Positions 1 to 6,551 of a stretch of 14,272 bases of DNA are shown piece by piece. The translations under genes and the position numbers were made by a program. A model generated the notes under the pieces. The model was given only the letters and a program-made list of their open reading frames with translations. It did no database searches and had not been told where the DNA came from. Numbering within the stretch: position 1 is the first letter of the stretch; each line of letters starts with the position of its first letter. This stretch comes from Bacteroidales bacterium (lineage in GTDB: Bacteria; Bacteroidota; Bacteroidia; Bacteroidales; UBA7960). The stretch spans positions 1 through 14,272 of the forward strand of contig SLRE01000188.1 of the NCBI GenBank assembly GCA_007131125.1. The letters are read 5' to 3'.

Positions 1-48
1 AAATAAAAACAACTGCAAAAAAATTATTAACCTATAAAACCAAAAGAG

Positions 49-330
49 ATGAAAACTTTAATATTTTCTTTTTTATTCATGAGCAGTGTGGGAGCATTAG
101 CCTCCTCAGGAATTGGAAGCAAAGAGGTGATTTGCCTTGAAACCCTAAACGGGGTTCAGCTTAAAGCCTATGTTTACCAAGAAGCGGAAGAACCTGTAGA
201 AATTCCAGGTTTGTTGAATCCTTCCTCTTCAGGGGAAAAACATAAACAGCAACAACCAGATTTGACAAGGATTCTTGAAGAGATTCGTAAGCCGGAAAAG
301 GAAGAAGCACTGCCTTTCGAGCTGAATTAA
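49..330 (+). CDS. small exported protein of unknown function
   Basis: I do not recognise this 93-residue protein. Residues 1-19 look like a Sec signal peptide: Lys2, a hydrophobic core at about 4-17, then small residues (Ala16, Ala18, Ser19) suited to signal peptidase I. There is no lipobox, since the only Cys (Cys29) lies in a non-lipoprotein context. The mature part is about 73 residues, acidic and rich in Glu, Pro, Gln and Lys, with no transmembrane segment, and probably largely unstructured after residue 50. The ATG at 49 has only a weak purine stretch (AAAGAG) directly before it. The gene ends about 20 bp before a strong intrinsic terminator, which supports it being a real transcription-unit end. 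It may be the last gene of an operon beginning left of the window. An opposing frame (229-468) overlaps its 3' end but runs through the terminator and has no family features. Confidence 0.6.
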   Translation: MKTLIFSFLFMSSVGALASSGIGSKEVICLETLNGVQLKAYVYQEAEEPVEIPGLLNPSSSGEKHKQQQPDLTRILEEIRKPEKEEALPFELN

Positions 331-350
331 ATAAGCTTTAATCCCGCAAT

Positions 351-399
351 ACGGGTAAACGGAAGGCATAACGAGGCCATTTCGTTTACCCGTTTTTTT
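351..399 (+). terminator. intrinsic terminator after the small exported protein gene
   Basis: A perfect 11-bp inverted repeat pairs 351-361 (ACGGGTAAACG) with 383-393 (CGTTTACCCGT). It can be extended inward by one G-U and two A-U pairs, giving about 14 bp with a 15-nt loop. A run of seven T (393-399) follows. This is a textbook Rho-independent terminator for the plus-strand gene ending at 330. Confidence 0.9.
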
Positions 400-425
400 G
401 TTCCTGTTAATTCTGATTATCTTTA
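397..425 (+). promoter_or_regulatory. possible Bacteroidota-type promoter for the PsiE-like gene
   Basis: TATCTTTA at 418-425 differs from the TAnnTTTG -7 consensus at one base. A TTTG at 397-400, 17 bp upstream, could serve as the -33 element, though the usual spacing is nearer 19-21. If used, the -33 box overlaps the end of the preceding terminator and the leader would be about 75-80 nt. This is inference from consensus only. Confidence 0.35.
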
Positions 426-508
426 CACAAAAGGCTTTTTGAACACCATTTTTAATTTTTTGTTTCATTAATAGCTAAGCGGCGAATATAAACCTTAAGC
501 CTACTATC

Positions 509-1159
509 ATGGCCAAGCACTCAGAAAATCAATCAAAATTAAAAGTATTGGTTCAGGGAATTGAACGATACATCATAAAAACGCTGATCGCACTCATGTC
601 GATCCTGCTTATTCTTGCCACCATTGAACTGGGTTATACAGTATTCAGAGCGATAGAAACAAGCAACAGCGAAACCTTTATCATAGACCTTGACAACCTG
701 ATGAATGTCTTTGGGGTTTTCCTGCTGGTTGTTATTGGAATTGAACTTCTCGATACCATTAAAGTATATTTCCGTGAGCATGTAATACATGTGGAGGTGG
801 TGTTGCTGGTAGCCATCATAGCCATTGCCCGAAAAATTATTGTTCTGGATTTTGACCAGTATTCGGGCCTGGCCATCATGGCAATTGCGGCAATACTCCT
901 GGCACTTGCCGCAGGATACTACCTGATTAAAAAAACGGGTGGTTGCGGGTTTTGGCCGGGAGATAAGGAAGAAGTCAAAGATGAACATGTAGAGGAGAAG
1001 ATTACCGAAGGCGACAACAAAGTTATAGAGCGGACTAAAACCATCCGTACCCAGGAAAACCTTGTTCCGCCAGGTGATGATGCCAAACATGCAAGTTCTC
1101 CCAAAATGACCGGTCCACCCAGAAAGGACCAAACTTCTGCTTCGGATAAAAAGGAATAA
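509..1159 (+). CDS. PsiE-family membrane protein with charged C-terminal tail
   Basis: The 216-residue protein has four predicted membrane helices at about 23-46, 65-82, 92-111 and 119-140. It matches the phosphate-starvation-inducible PsiE family in the conserved stretch Glu79-Leu-Leu-Asp82-Thr-Ile-Lys85, His94-Val-Glu96 and Ala-Arg108-Lys109, which spans helices 2 and 3. PsiE is an inner-membrane protein of unknown biochemical function; the E. coli gene is induced by phosphate limitation. Residues 141-216 form a hydrophilic, mixed-charge tail rich in Lys, Glu and Asp, probably cytoplasmic and disordered. It makes this protein longer than the roughly 135-residue E. coli PsiE. No Shine-Dalgarno precedes the ATG at 509, as is common in this phylum. 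The gene stands alone, with a terminator upstream and 209 bp before pyrG. No Pho-box is evident, so phosphate control cannot be claimed. Family assignment is fairly sure; function is not known. Confidence 0.75.
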   Translation: MAKHSENQSKLKVLVQGIERYIIKTLIALMSILLILATIELGYTVFRAIETSNSETFIIDLDNLMNVFGVFLLVVIGIELLDTIKVYFREHVIHVEVVLLVAIIAIARKIIVLDFDQYSGLAIMAIAAILLALAAGYYLIKKTGGCGFWPGDKEEVKDEHVEEKITEGDNKVIERTKTIRTQENLVPPGDDAKHASSPKMTGPPRKDQTSASDKKE

Positions 1160-1368
1160 TGCTTTAAATTGTTATTCAACCCTAAAAAGGGCAATTGCAA
1201 CAGTCTATTGTCTTTCCTTGCGGAAAAATCCCCGGGGTTAAATACTTTATTTTTAGATTTTTGTGGGTAATTTGTTGCAGGGGCTTTGTGCATTTTGAAA
1301 ATCTTTTTCTTACTTTCGCATCCGTAAACTAAAACCATCACTTTTACAAAACGGGAAAACAGGAAAAA
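1160..1368. other. intergenic region upstream of pyrG
   Basis: No gene is apparent in these 209 bases. They hold a weak nested inverted repeat (AATTG 1167-1171 with CAATT 1192-1196, enclosing CCCT 1180-1183 and AGGG 1188-1191) that lacks a following T-run and so is not a good intrinsic terminator. They also hold the 8-bp palindromes GCAATTGC (1191-1198) and CCCCGGGG (1230-1237), and a candidate promoter near the right end. No clear terminator for the PsiE-like gene was found. Confidence 0.5.
1285..1318 (+). promoter_or_regulatory. candidate promoter for pyrG
   Basis: TACTTTCG at 1311-1318 matches the Bacteroidota -7 element TAnnTTTG except for C in place of the third T of TTTG. A TTTG at 1285-1288 lies 22 bp upstream, slightly wider than the usual spacing. 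Transcription would start near 1325, leaving a leader of about 45 nt before the pyrG ATG. Confidence 0.45.
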
Positions 1369-2991
1369 ATGGGCACCCTCAAGGATAGCACAAAGTACAT
1401 TTTCGTGACCGGAGGCGTAACTTCCTCACTGGGAAAAGGGATTATTTCGGCATCTTTAGCAAAGCTTCTCCAGGCAAGGGGTTACAGAGTCACCATCCAA
1501 AAACTTGACCCTTACATCAACATCGATCCGGGCACCTTAAACCCCTACGAGCATGGGGAATGTTACGTAACTGAAGATGGAGCGGAAACCGACCTTGATC
1601 TGGGGCATTACGAACGTTTCCTGAATACCCCCACCTCACAGGCCAACAATGTAACCACCGGGAAGATTTACCAGTCGGTAATTGACAAGGAAAGGCGTGG
1701 AGATTACCTGGGAGAAACCGTTCAGGTGATCCCCCACATTACTGATGAGATCAAACACTGCATTCAGCTTTTGGGTGAAAACAAACAATATGATTTTGTG
1801 ATCACTGAAATCGGGGGCACGGTTGGCGACATTGAGTCTTTGCCATACATTGAAGCCATTCGTCAGCTCAGGTGGGAAATGGGCCGTCGCAGCCTGGTGA
1901 TCCATTTAACGCTGGTGCCTTACCTTTCGGCCGCCAAAGAACTGAAAACCAAACCCACCCAGCATTCGGTAAAAACCATGCTGGAATACGGGGTGCAGCC
2001 TGATATACTGGTTTGCCGCAGCGAAAAACCCCTGAATGAAAACATCCGCAAAAAAATTGCCCTGTTTTGCAATGTGGATGCCAACTCCGTTATTGAGTCC
2101 ATCGACACCAACTCCATTTATAAGGTGCCGGTTTTGATGAGGGAAGAAAAACTGGACAAGGTCACATTAAGAAAACTGAATTTGCCTGTTAGCACCCCTC
2201 CTGAGCTGGAAAACTGGAAAAGTTTTCTGAGCAAGCTGGAAAACCCGAAAAAGGATGTGGTGATTGGCCTGGTTGGAAAATATGTTGAGCTGATGGATGC
2301 TTATAAATCCATTATTGAATCTCTGATTCATGCAGGAACAGTGAATGAATGCAAGGTAAATATCAAAATGATCCATTCCGAGCACATCACACCGGACAAC
2401 CTCGAAAATACCATGAGGGAGCTTTCCGGGTTATTGGTGGCTCCGGGTTTTGGCGATCGCGGGGTTGAAGGCAAAATCCTAACCGTGCGCTATGCCCGGG
2501 AAAACAAAATTCCCTTTTTCGGGATTTGCCTTGGCATGCAATGTGCCATGATAGAATTTGCACGGAATGTACTCAATTTACCGGAAGCCCATTCCACAGA
2601 AATGAATCCCTCCACTTCCGACCCCATTATCGACATCATGGAGGAGCAAAAGAAAATTACCATCAAGGGCGGCACCATGAGGCTGGGGGCATATCCCTGC
2701 AACATTAAGGAAAACACCAAAACCAATAAAATTTACAACAAAACCAACATTACCGAACGCCACAGGCACCGGTACGAAGTCAACAACAAATACCTGGAAA
2801 CCTTTGAGAAACATGGCATGATTGCCAGCGGCATCAATCCACAGGCCGACCTTGTGGAGATCATTGAACTGGATAACCACCCGTGGTTTATCGGGGTGCA
2901 GTTTCATCCCGAATATAAAAGCACTGTTGCGAGCCCTCATCCCCTTTTTGTTGATTTTGTCAGAGAATGCATTGCCTATTCCGGGAAGTAA
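1369..2991 (+). CDS. pyrG: CTP synthase (glutamine-hydrolysing)
   Basis: CTP synthase (EC 6.3.4.2) makes CTP from UTP, ATP and glutamine, the last step of de novo CTP synthesis, in the cytoplasm. At 540 residues it is full length for the family. The N-terminal amidoligase domain (about 1-275) opens with the P-loop Gly15-Gly-Val-Thr-Ser-Ser-Leu-Gly-Lys23-Gly and continues with typical substrate-loop segments (LDPYINIDPGT, GETVQVIPHIT, TEIGGTVGDIES). The class I glutamine amidotransferase domain (about 295-535) carries the nucleophile Cys387 in GICLGMQ and the His513/Glu515 pair in FHPE, completing the catalytic triad. All key residues are present. The ATG at 1369 has AGGA at 1361-1364 as a ribosome site and gives the standard N-terminus. 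yidC follows 108 bp downstream, an arrangement familiar in Bacteroidota. A promoter element before yidC suggests it can also be transcribed on its own. Confidence 0.98.
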   Translation: MGTLKDSTKYIFVTGGVTSSLGKGIISASLAKLLQARGYRVTIQKLDPYINIDPGTLNPYEHGECYVTEDGAETDLDLGHYERFLNTPTSQANNVTTGKIYQSVIDKERRGDYLGETVQVIPHITDEIKHCIQLLGENKQYDFVITEIGGTVGDIESLPYIEAIRQLRWEMGRRSLVIHLTLVPYLSAAKELKTKPTQHSVKTMLEYGVQPDILVCRSEKPLNENIRKKIALFCNVDANSVIESIDTNSIYKVPVLMREEKLDKVTLRKLNLPVSTPPELENWKSFLSKLENPKKDVVIGLVGKYVELMDAYKSIIESLIHAGTVNECKVNIKMIHSEHITPDNLENTMRELSGLLVAPGFGDRGVEGKILTVRYARENKIPFFGICLGMQCAMIEFARNVLNLPEAHSTEMNPSTSDPIIDIMEEQKKITIKGGTMRLGAYPCNIKENTKTNKIYNKTNITERHRHRYEVNNKYLETFEKHGMIASGINPQADLVEIIELDNHPWFIGVQFHPEYKSTVASPHPLFVDFVRECIAYSGK

Positions 2992-3068
2992 AAATTTCCG
3001 CGCTTATAAAAGCCACTTACATTTTATATTTTTAAATACAATTCCGAAGGTAGTTTTTTGTTTTAGGC

Positions 3069-3076
3069 TATCTTTG
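3069..3076 (+). promoter_or_regulatory. promoter -7 element upstream of yidC
   Basis: TATCTTTG is a full match to the Bacteroidota TAnnTTTG element, 23 bp before the yidC start. The leader would be about 15-20 nt. No good TTTG lies at the expected -33 position; a T-run ending in TTG (3054-3060) is too close. yidC may therefore be transcribed both from here and by read-through from pyrG. Confidence 0.55.
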
Positions 3077-3099
3077 CAGTCAGAAAAATTTCAACAATA

Positions 3100-5040
3100 A
3101 TGACAAGAGACAACATAATCGGTTTAGTTTTAATTGTTGCCATTCTGGTTGGATTCTCCATTTTAACAGCTCCAACCGAAGAAGAAAGGATGGAAGCACA
3201 AAGGATACGCGACAGTATTGCCCTGGCGCAACAGGCCGAAGAAGAAAGGATGAGGGCCAGGGAGGAAGTTCCTGATGAGGAGGAAGAAATCTTACCTGAA
3301 GCAGTTACCCCTGATGATCCCGAAGATGCCGAAATCGACGCCATAGAAAGGCTGAGGGAACGCATGGGGCTTTTTTCCGAAGCAGCCATAGGAGAAGAAG
3401 GGTTTATCACCCTGGAAAATGAAGTATTAAAATTGAAGGTCAGCAAAAAGGGTGGTTACATCCATTCGGCTACCCTGAAGAAATACCAGACTTTTGACCA
3501 GAAACCGCTTCAACTGTTTAAAGGAGAAGAGGACAGGTTTACTTTTCATTTCTTTGCCGGCAACCGGAACATATCCACCGAAAACCTTTTCTTTGAGCCT
3601 TACTACCACGATGCCCGCTTTTCCGGGCAAGACAGCATATCCATTGAAAAAGGAGACTCCACTTCTTTTTCCATGCGGCTCTATACCGACCTGCACACCC
3701 CCGAAAACCCCAGTTACATTGAATTTTACTATGGGCTGAAGGGAAAGGAGTACATGATAGATTTTCATGTAAATTTTGTAGGAACCACCGACGTCATTGC
3801 CCTAAACACCACTTATATTACCCTTGACTGGGAGATCAAAATGCCCCGTCAGGAAAGAAACCGAGAGCATGAGCAGGGCAACTCCACTATTTTTTACAAG
3901 TATGCCAACGATGATGTTTCCAGGTTAAGGGAAAGAAGGGATGCCTCAGAAAGGCTGATCACCACCACACGCTGGATCTCTTTCAAACAGCAGTTTTTCT
4001 CTTCAGTGCTTATCTCCGAGGATGGTTTCAGCAATGCCGACCTGGTGAGCGAGTTTGTTGCCGAGGAGGATGAAGATTACCTTAAAAACATGTCTGCATC
4101 CATTGATCTGGATTATAATGCCAGGGAGGACAACTTTTACCCCATGAAGTTTTACCTTGGGCCCAACCAGTTTCGTGAAATGCAGGCCTATAACCTTGAG
4201 CTGGAAAGGCAAATCCCCCTGGGATGGGGGTTTTTCCTCACTTCATGGATCAACCGTTTTGCCGTAATCCCGGTCTTTAACTTCCTGGACCAGTTCAACC
4301 TCAATTACGGGATCATCATATTGCTTCTTACGGTGATCCTGAAAATCGTGCTCATTCCTATTGCCTATAAAACCTATACTTCTCAGGCAAAAATGCGGGT
4401 ACTCAAACCTGACATTGAAGAGCTGGGCAAAAAATTCCCCAAAAAGGAAGATGCCATGAAAAAGCAGCAGGCAACCATGGCACTTTACAAAAAGGCCGGA
4501 GTAAACCCCATGGCGGGTTGTGTGCCCATGCTGTTGCAGCTGCCCATCCTTATTTCCCTGTTCCGGTTTTTCCCGGCTTCCATTGAATTGAGGCAGGAAG
4601 CTTTTTTATGGGCAGATGATCTCTCCACTTATGATTCAATTCTTGACCTTCCTTTCACCATACCGTTTTATGGAGACCATGTCAGCCTTTTCACCATACT
4701 GATGACAATCTCCACCATCTTTTACACCAGGTTTAACAGCCAGATGATGGGATCAAGTTCCCAGATGCCGGGCATGAAAACCATGATGTACTTTATGCCG
4801 GTGATGTTGATGGGTATTTTCAACAACTTTGCCTCCGGCTTGAGTTATTACTACTTCCTGGCCAATGTAATCACATTTGGTCAAATGTATCTGTTCCGCC
4901 TTTTCGTTGATGAAGACGCCCTTCACAGGAGAATTGAAGAGAACAAAAAGAAGCCTGTTAAAAAATCCAAGTGGCAGGCCCGGATGGAGGCCCTGGCAAA
5001 GCAACAGGAGCAGCAGAAACGAATGAAAAAGAAAAAATAA
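3100..5040 (+). CDS. yidC: membrane protein insertase YidC
   Basis: YidC (Oxa1/Alb3 family) inserts and folds inner-membrane proteins, alone or with SecYEG. This 646-residue protein has the architecture of Gram-negative YidC. There is an N-terminal membrane anchor (about 6-23), then an acidic linker with possible coiled-coil character (about 25-105). A large periplasmic domain spans about 110-375. The conserved five-helix insertase core (about 380-605) includes the recognisable segments YTSQAKMRVLKP and AGCVPMLLQLPILISLF. The C-terminal tail is strongly basic (many Lys), as is usual for ribosome contact. The position of the groove arginine of E. coli YidC (Arg366) is occupied here by Lys415, judged by aligning forward from the shared TS-x-AKMR motif. 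The linker contains a repeated EEERM segment encoded by a 17-bp direct repeat. The start at 3100 gives the anchor sequence typical of the phylum. A terminator follows directly. Confidence 0.97.
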   Translation: MTRDNIIGLVLIVAILVGFSILTAPTEEERMEAQRIRDSIALAQQAEEERMRAREEVPDEEEEILPEAVTPDDPEDAEIDAIERLRERMGLFSEAAIGEEGFITLENEVLKLKVSKKGGYIHSATLKKYQTFDQKPLQLFKGEEDRFTFHFFAGNRNISTENLFFEPYYHDARFSGQDSISIEKGDSTSFSMRLYTDLHTPENPSYIEFYYGLKGKEYMIDFHVNFVGTTDVIALNTTYITLDWEIKMPRQERNREHEQGNSTIFYKYANDDVSRLRERRDASERLITTTRWISFKQQFFSSVLISEDGFSNADLVSEFVAEEDEDYLKNMSASIDLDYNAREDNFYPMKFYLGPNQFREMQAYNLELERQIPLGWGFFLTSWINRFAVIPVFNFLDQFNLNYGIIILLLTVILKIVLIPIAYKTYTSQAKMRVLKPDIEELGKKFPKKEDAMKKQQATMALYKKAGVNPMAGCVPMLLQLPILISLFRFFPASIELRQEAFLWADDLSTYDSILDLPFTIPFYGDHVSLFTILMTISTIFYTRFNSQMMGSSSQMPGMKTMMYFMPVMLMGIFNNFASGLSYYYFLANVITFGQMYLFRLFVDEDALHRRIEENKKKPVKKSKWQARMEALAKQQEQQKRMKKKK

Positions 5041-5052
5041 ACCAATCCTCAT

Positions 5053-5083
5053 AAAACCGCAAAAAACTTTTGCGGTTTTTTTT
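5053..5083 (+). terminator. intrinsic terminator after yidC
   Basis: A 12-bp inverted repeat pairs 5053-5064 (AAAACCGCAAAA) with 5068-5079 (TTTTGCGGTTTT) around a tight AAC loop. T continues from 5076 to 5083. It begins 12 bp after the yidC stop and separates pyrG-yidC from purB. Confidence 0.92.
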
Positions 5084-5123
5084 CCTGGCTGGGGCTTACA
5101 GCATTCAAATAATAAGGGATATT

Positions 5124-5154
5124 TTTCAAATGGCAATGAATGTTGCTATCTTTG
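5124..5154 (+). promoter_or_regulatory. promoter for purB
   Basis: TATCTTTG at 5147-5154 matches the TAnnTTTG -7 element in full. TTTC at 5124-5127, exactly 19 bp upstream, is a near match to the TTTG -33 element. Transcription should start near 5160, giving a very short leader. The element lies between the upstream in-frame ATG at 5140 and the ATG at 5170, so translation cannot begin at 5140 on a transcript from this promoter. Confidence 0.65.
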
Positions 5155-5169
5155 CCAAAAATTGTATCT

Positions 5170-6543
5170 ATGAAGGATATGGGTCTTTCCGCTATTTCAC
5201 CTGTCGATGGCAGGTATTCAAAAATAACTGCCCCCTTGATTGATTTTTTTTCCGAAAAGGCGCTGATCCGCTACAGGGTGCTCGTAGAAATTGAATATTT
5301 TATTTCGCTTTGCCGGATTCCTCTTCCGGAGCTCAATGGGGTTAAAGAGGAAGCTTTTGAAAAGCTGAAAGAGGTTTACAGGAACTTTTCGGAGGAAGAT
5401 GCCATCAGGGTGAAGGAAATTGAAAAAACCACCAACCACGACATCAAAGCCGTGGAGTATTTTCTCAAGGAGCGTTTTGAAGCCATAGGCCTTGGTCAAT
5501 ATAAAGAATTCATCCATTTCGGACTGACCTCGCAGGACGTAAACAATACGGCCATCCCTCTCTCGCTTAAAGAAGGTTTGGAGCAGGTTATTTTTCCAGC
5601 CCTTGACCAATTGCAGGAGCAGTTAAAAGCCATGGCCACGAAGTGGATGGAGGTCCCCATGCTGGCCCGCACCCATGGACAGCCTGCCTCCCCAACTTCC
5701 CTTGGCAAGGAGATACTGGTTTTTTACGAAAGAATAAAGGAGCAATACTGCCAGTTACAAACCCTGGAGTTTCCGGCCAAATTCGGCGGAGCAACCGGAA
5801 ATTTCAACGCCCACCAGATTGCTTACCCCGACATTGACTGGACAGGCTTTGGCGATGCGTTTGCCTCAGGCCTTGGGCTGAAGCGCAGCCAGGTTACCAC
5901 CCAGATTGACCACTACGACAACCTTGGGGCACTGTTTGACAACCTGAAACGCATTTGCACCATCATCATCGACCTTGACCGCGATTTCTGGGCCTACATA
6001 TCCATGGAGTATTTCCGGCAAAAGATTGTGAAAGGTGAGGTGGGTTCTTCTGCCATGCCCCACAAGGTAAACCCCATTGATTTTGAAAATGCGGAAGGAA
6101 ACGCAGGAATTGCCATTGCCATATTTGAGCATCTTTCCGTGAAACTGCCCGTTTCCCGCCTGCAAAGAGACCTCACCGACTCTACCGTTTTAAGGAATAT
6201 CGGTTCTCCCATCGCCCATATGCTCATTGCCATCAAAGCAACCATGAGAGGCCTGGGCAAGGTGAAATTAAACCAGGAGGCCCTGGATCAGGACCTGGAG
6301 AAAAACATTCTGGTGGTGGCCGAAGCCATCCAAACCGTGCTGAGAAAGTTAAATTATCCTGAGCCATATGAAAAACTCAAAGAACTGACCCGCACGGAAG
6401 AAAAAATCAACCGGGCTGCCCTGGAAAAATTCATCGATGGCCTTGACATTCCCGATGGGGAAAAAGAGAAACTAAAAAAAGTCACACCCTTTAATTATAC
6501 CGGGATTCTGCCCGGCACAGGCAGACAGCAGAAAGGGCAATAA
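5170..6543 (+). CDS. purB: adenylosuccinate lyase
   Basis: Adenylosuccinate lyase (EC 4.3.2.2) acts twice in purine synthesis, releasing fumarate from SAICAR to give AICAR and from adenylosuccinate to give AMP. From the ATG at 5170 it has 457 residues, close to the 456 of the E. coli enzyme, and it opens with the same SPVDGRY block. Family features are intact: TSQDVNNTA, the His169 motif ARTHGQPASPTS, and the fumarase/aspartase signature GSSAMPHKVNP at 292-302, where Ser294 corresponds to the catalytic Ser295 of E. coli. An in-frame ATG at 5140 would add ten residues, but it lies upstream of the -7 promoter element at 5147-5154. The ATG at 5179 is a possible alternative, giving an N-terminus even closer to E. 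coli PurB. The ABC exporter gene begins 8 bp after the stop, so the two are probably one transcript. Confidence 0.96.
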   Translation: MKDMGLSAISPVDGRYSKITAPLIDFFSEKALIRYRVLVEIEYFISLCRIPLPELNGVKEEAFEKLKEVYRNFSEEDAIRVKEIEKTTNHDIKAVEYFLKERFEAIGLGQYKEFIHFGLTSQDVNNTAIPLSLKEGLEQVIFPALDQLQEQLKAMATKWMEVPMLARTHGQPASPTSLGKEILVFYERIKEQYCQLQTLEFPAKFGGATGNFNAHQIAYPDIDWTGFGDAFASGLGLKRSQVTTQIDHYDNLGALFDNLKRICTIIIDLDRDFWAYISMEYFRQKIVKGEVGSSAMPHKVNPIDFENAEGNAGIAIAIFEHLSVKLPVSRLQRDLTDSTVLRNIGSPIAHMLIAIKATMRGLGKVKLNQEALDQDLEKNILVVAEAIQTVLRKLNYPEPYEKLKELTRTEEKINRAALEKFIDGLDIPDGEKEKLKKVTPFNYTGILPGTGRQQKGQ

Positions 6544-6551
6544 TTTTATCA

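Noticed and set aside
539..1132. A 197-codon open frame on the minus strand opposite the PsiE-like gene
   Set aside because: The plus-strand frame has four membrane helices and PsiE motifs. The antisense product shows no family or signal features.
1167..1196. Nested inverted repeat as the terminator of the PsiE-like gene
   Set aside because: The stems are only 4-5 bp, are interrupted, and no T-run follows.
1230..1237. CCCCGGGG palindrome upstream of pyrG as an operator
   Set aside because: An 8-bp self-complementary run with no flanking symmetry and no known factor is too little to call.
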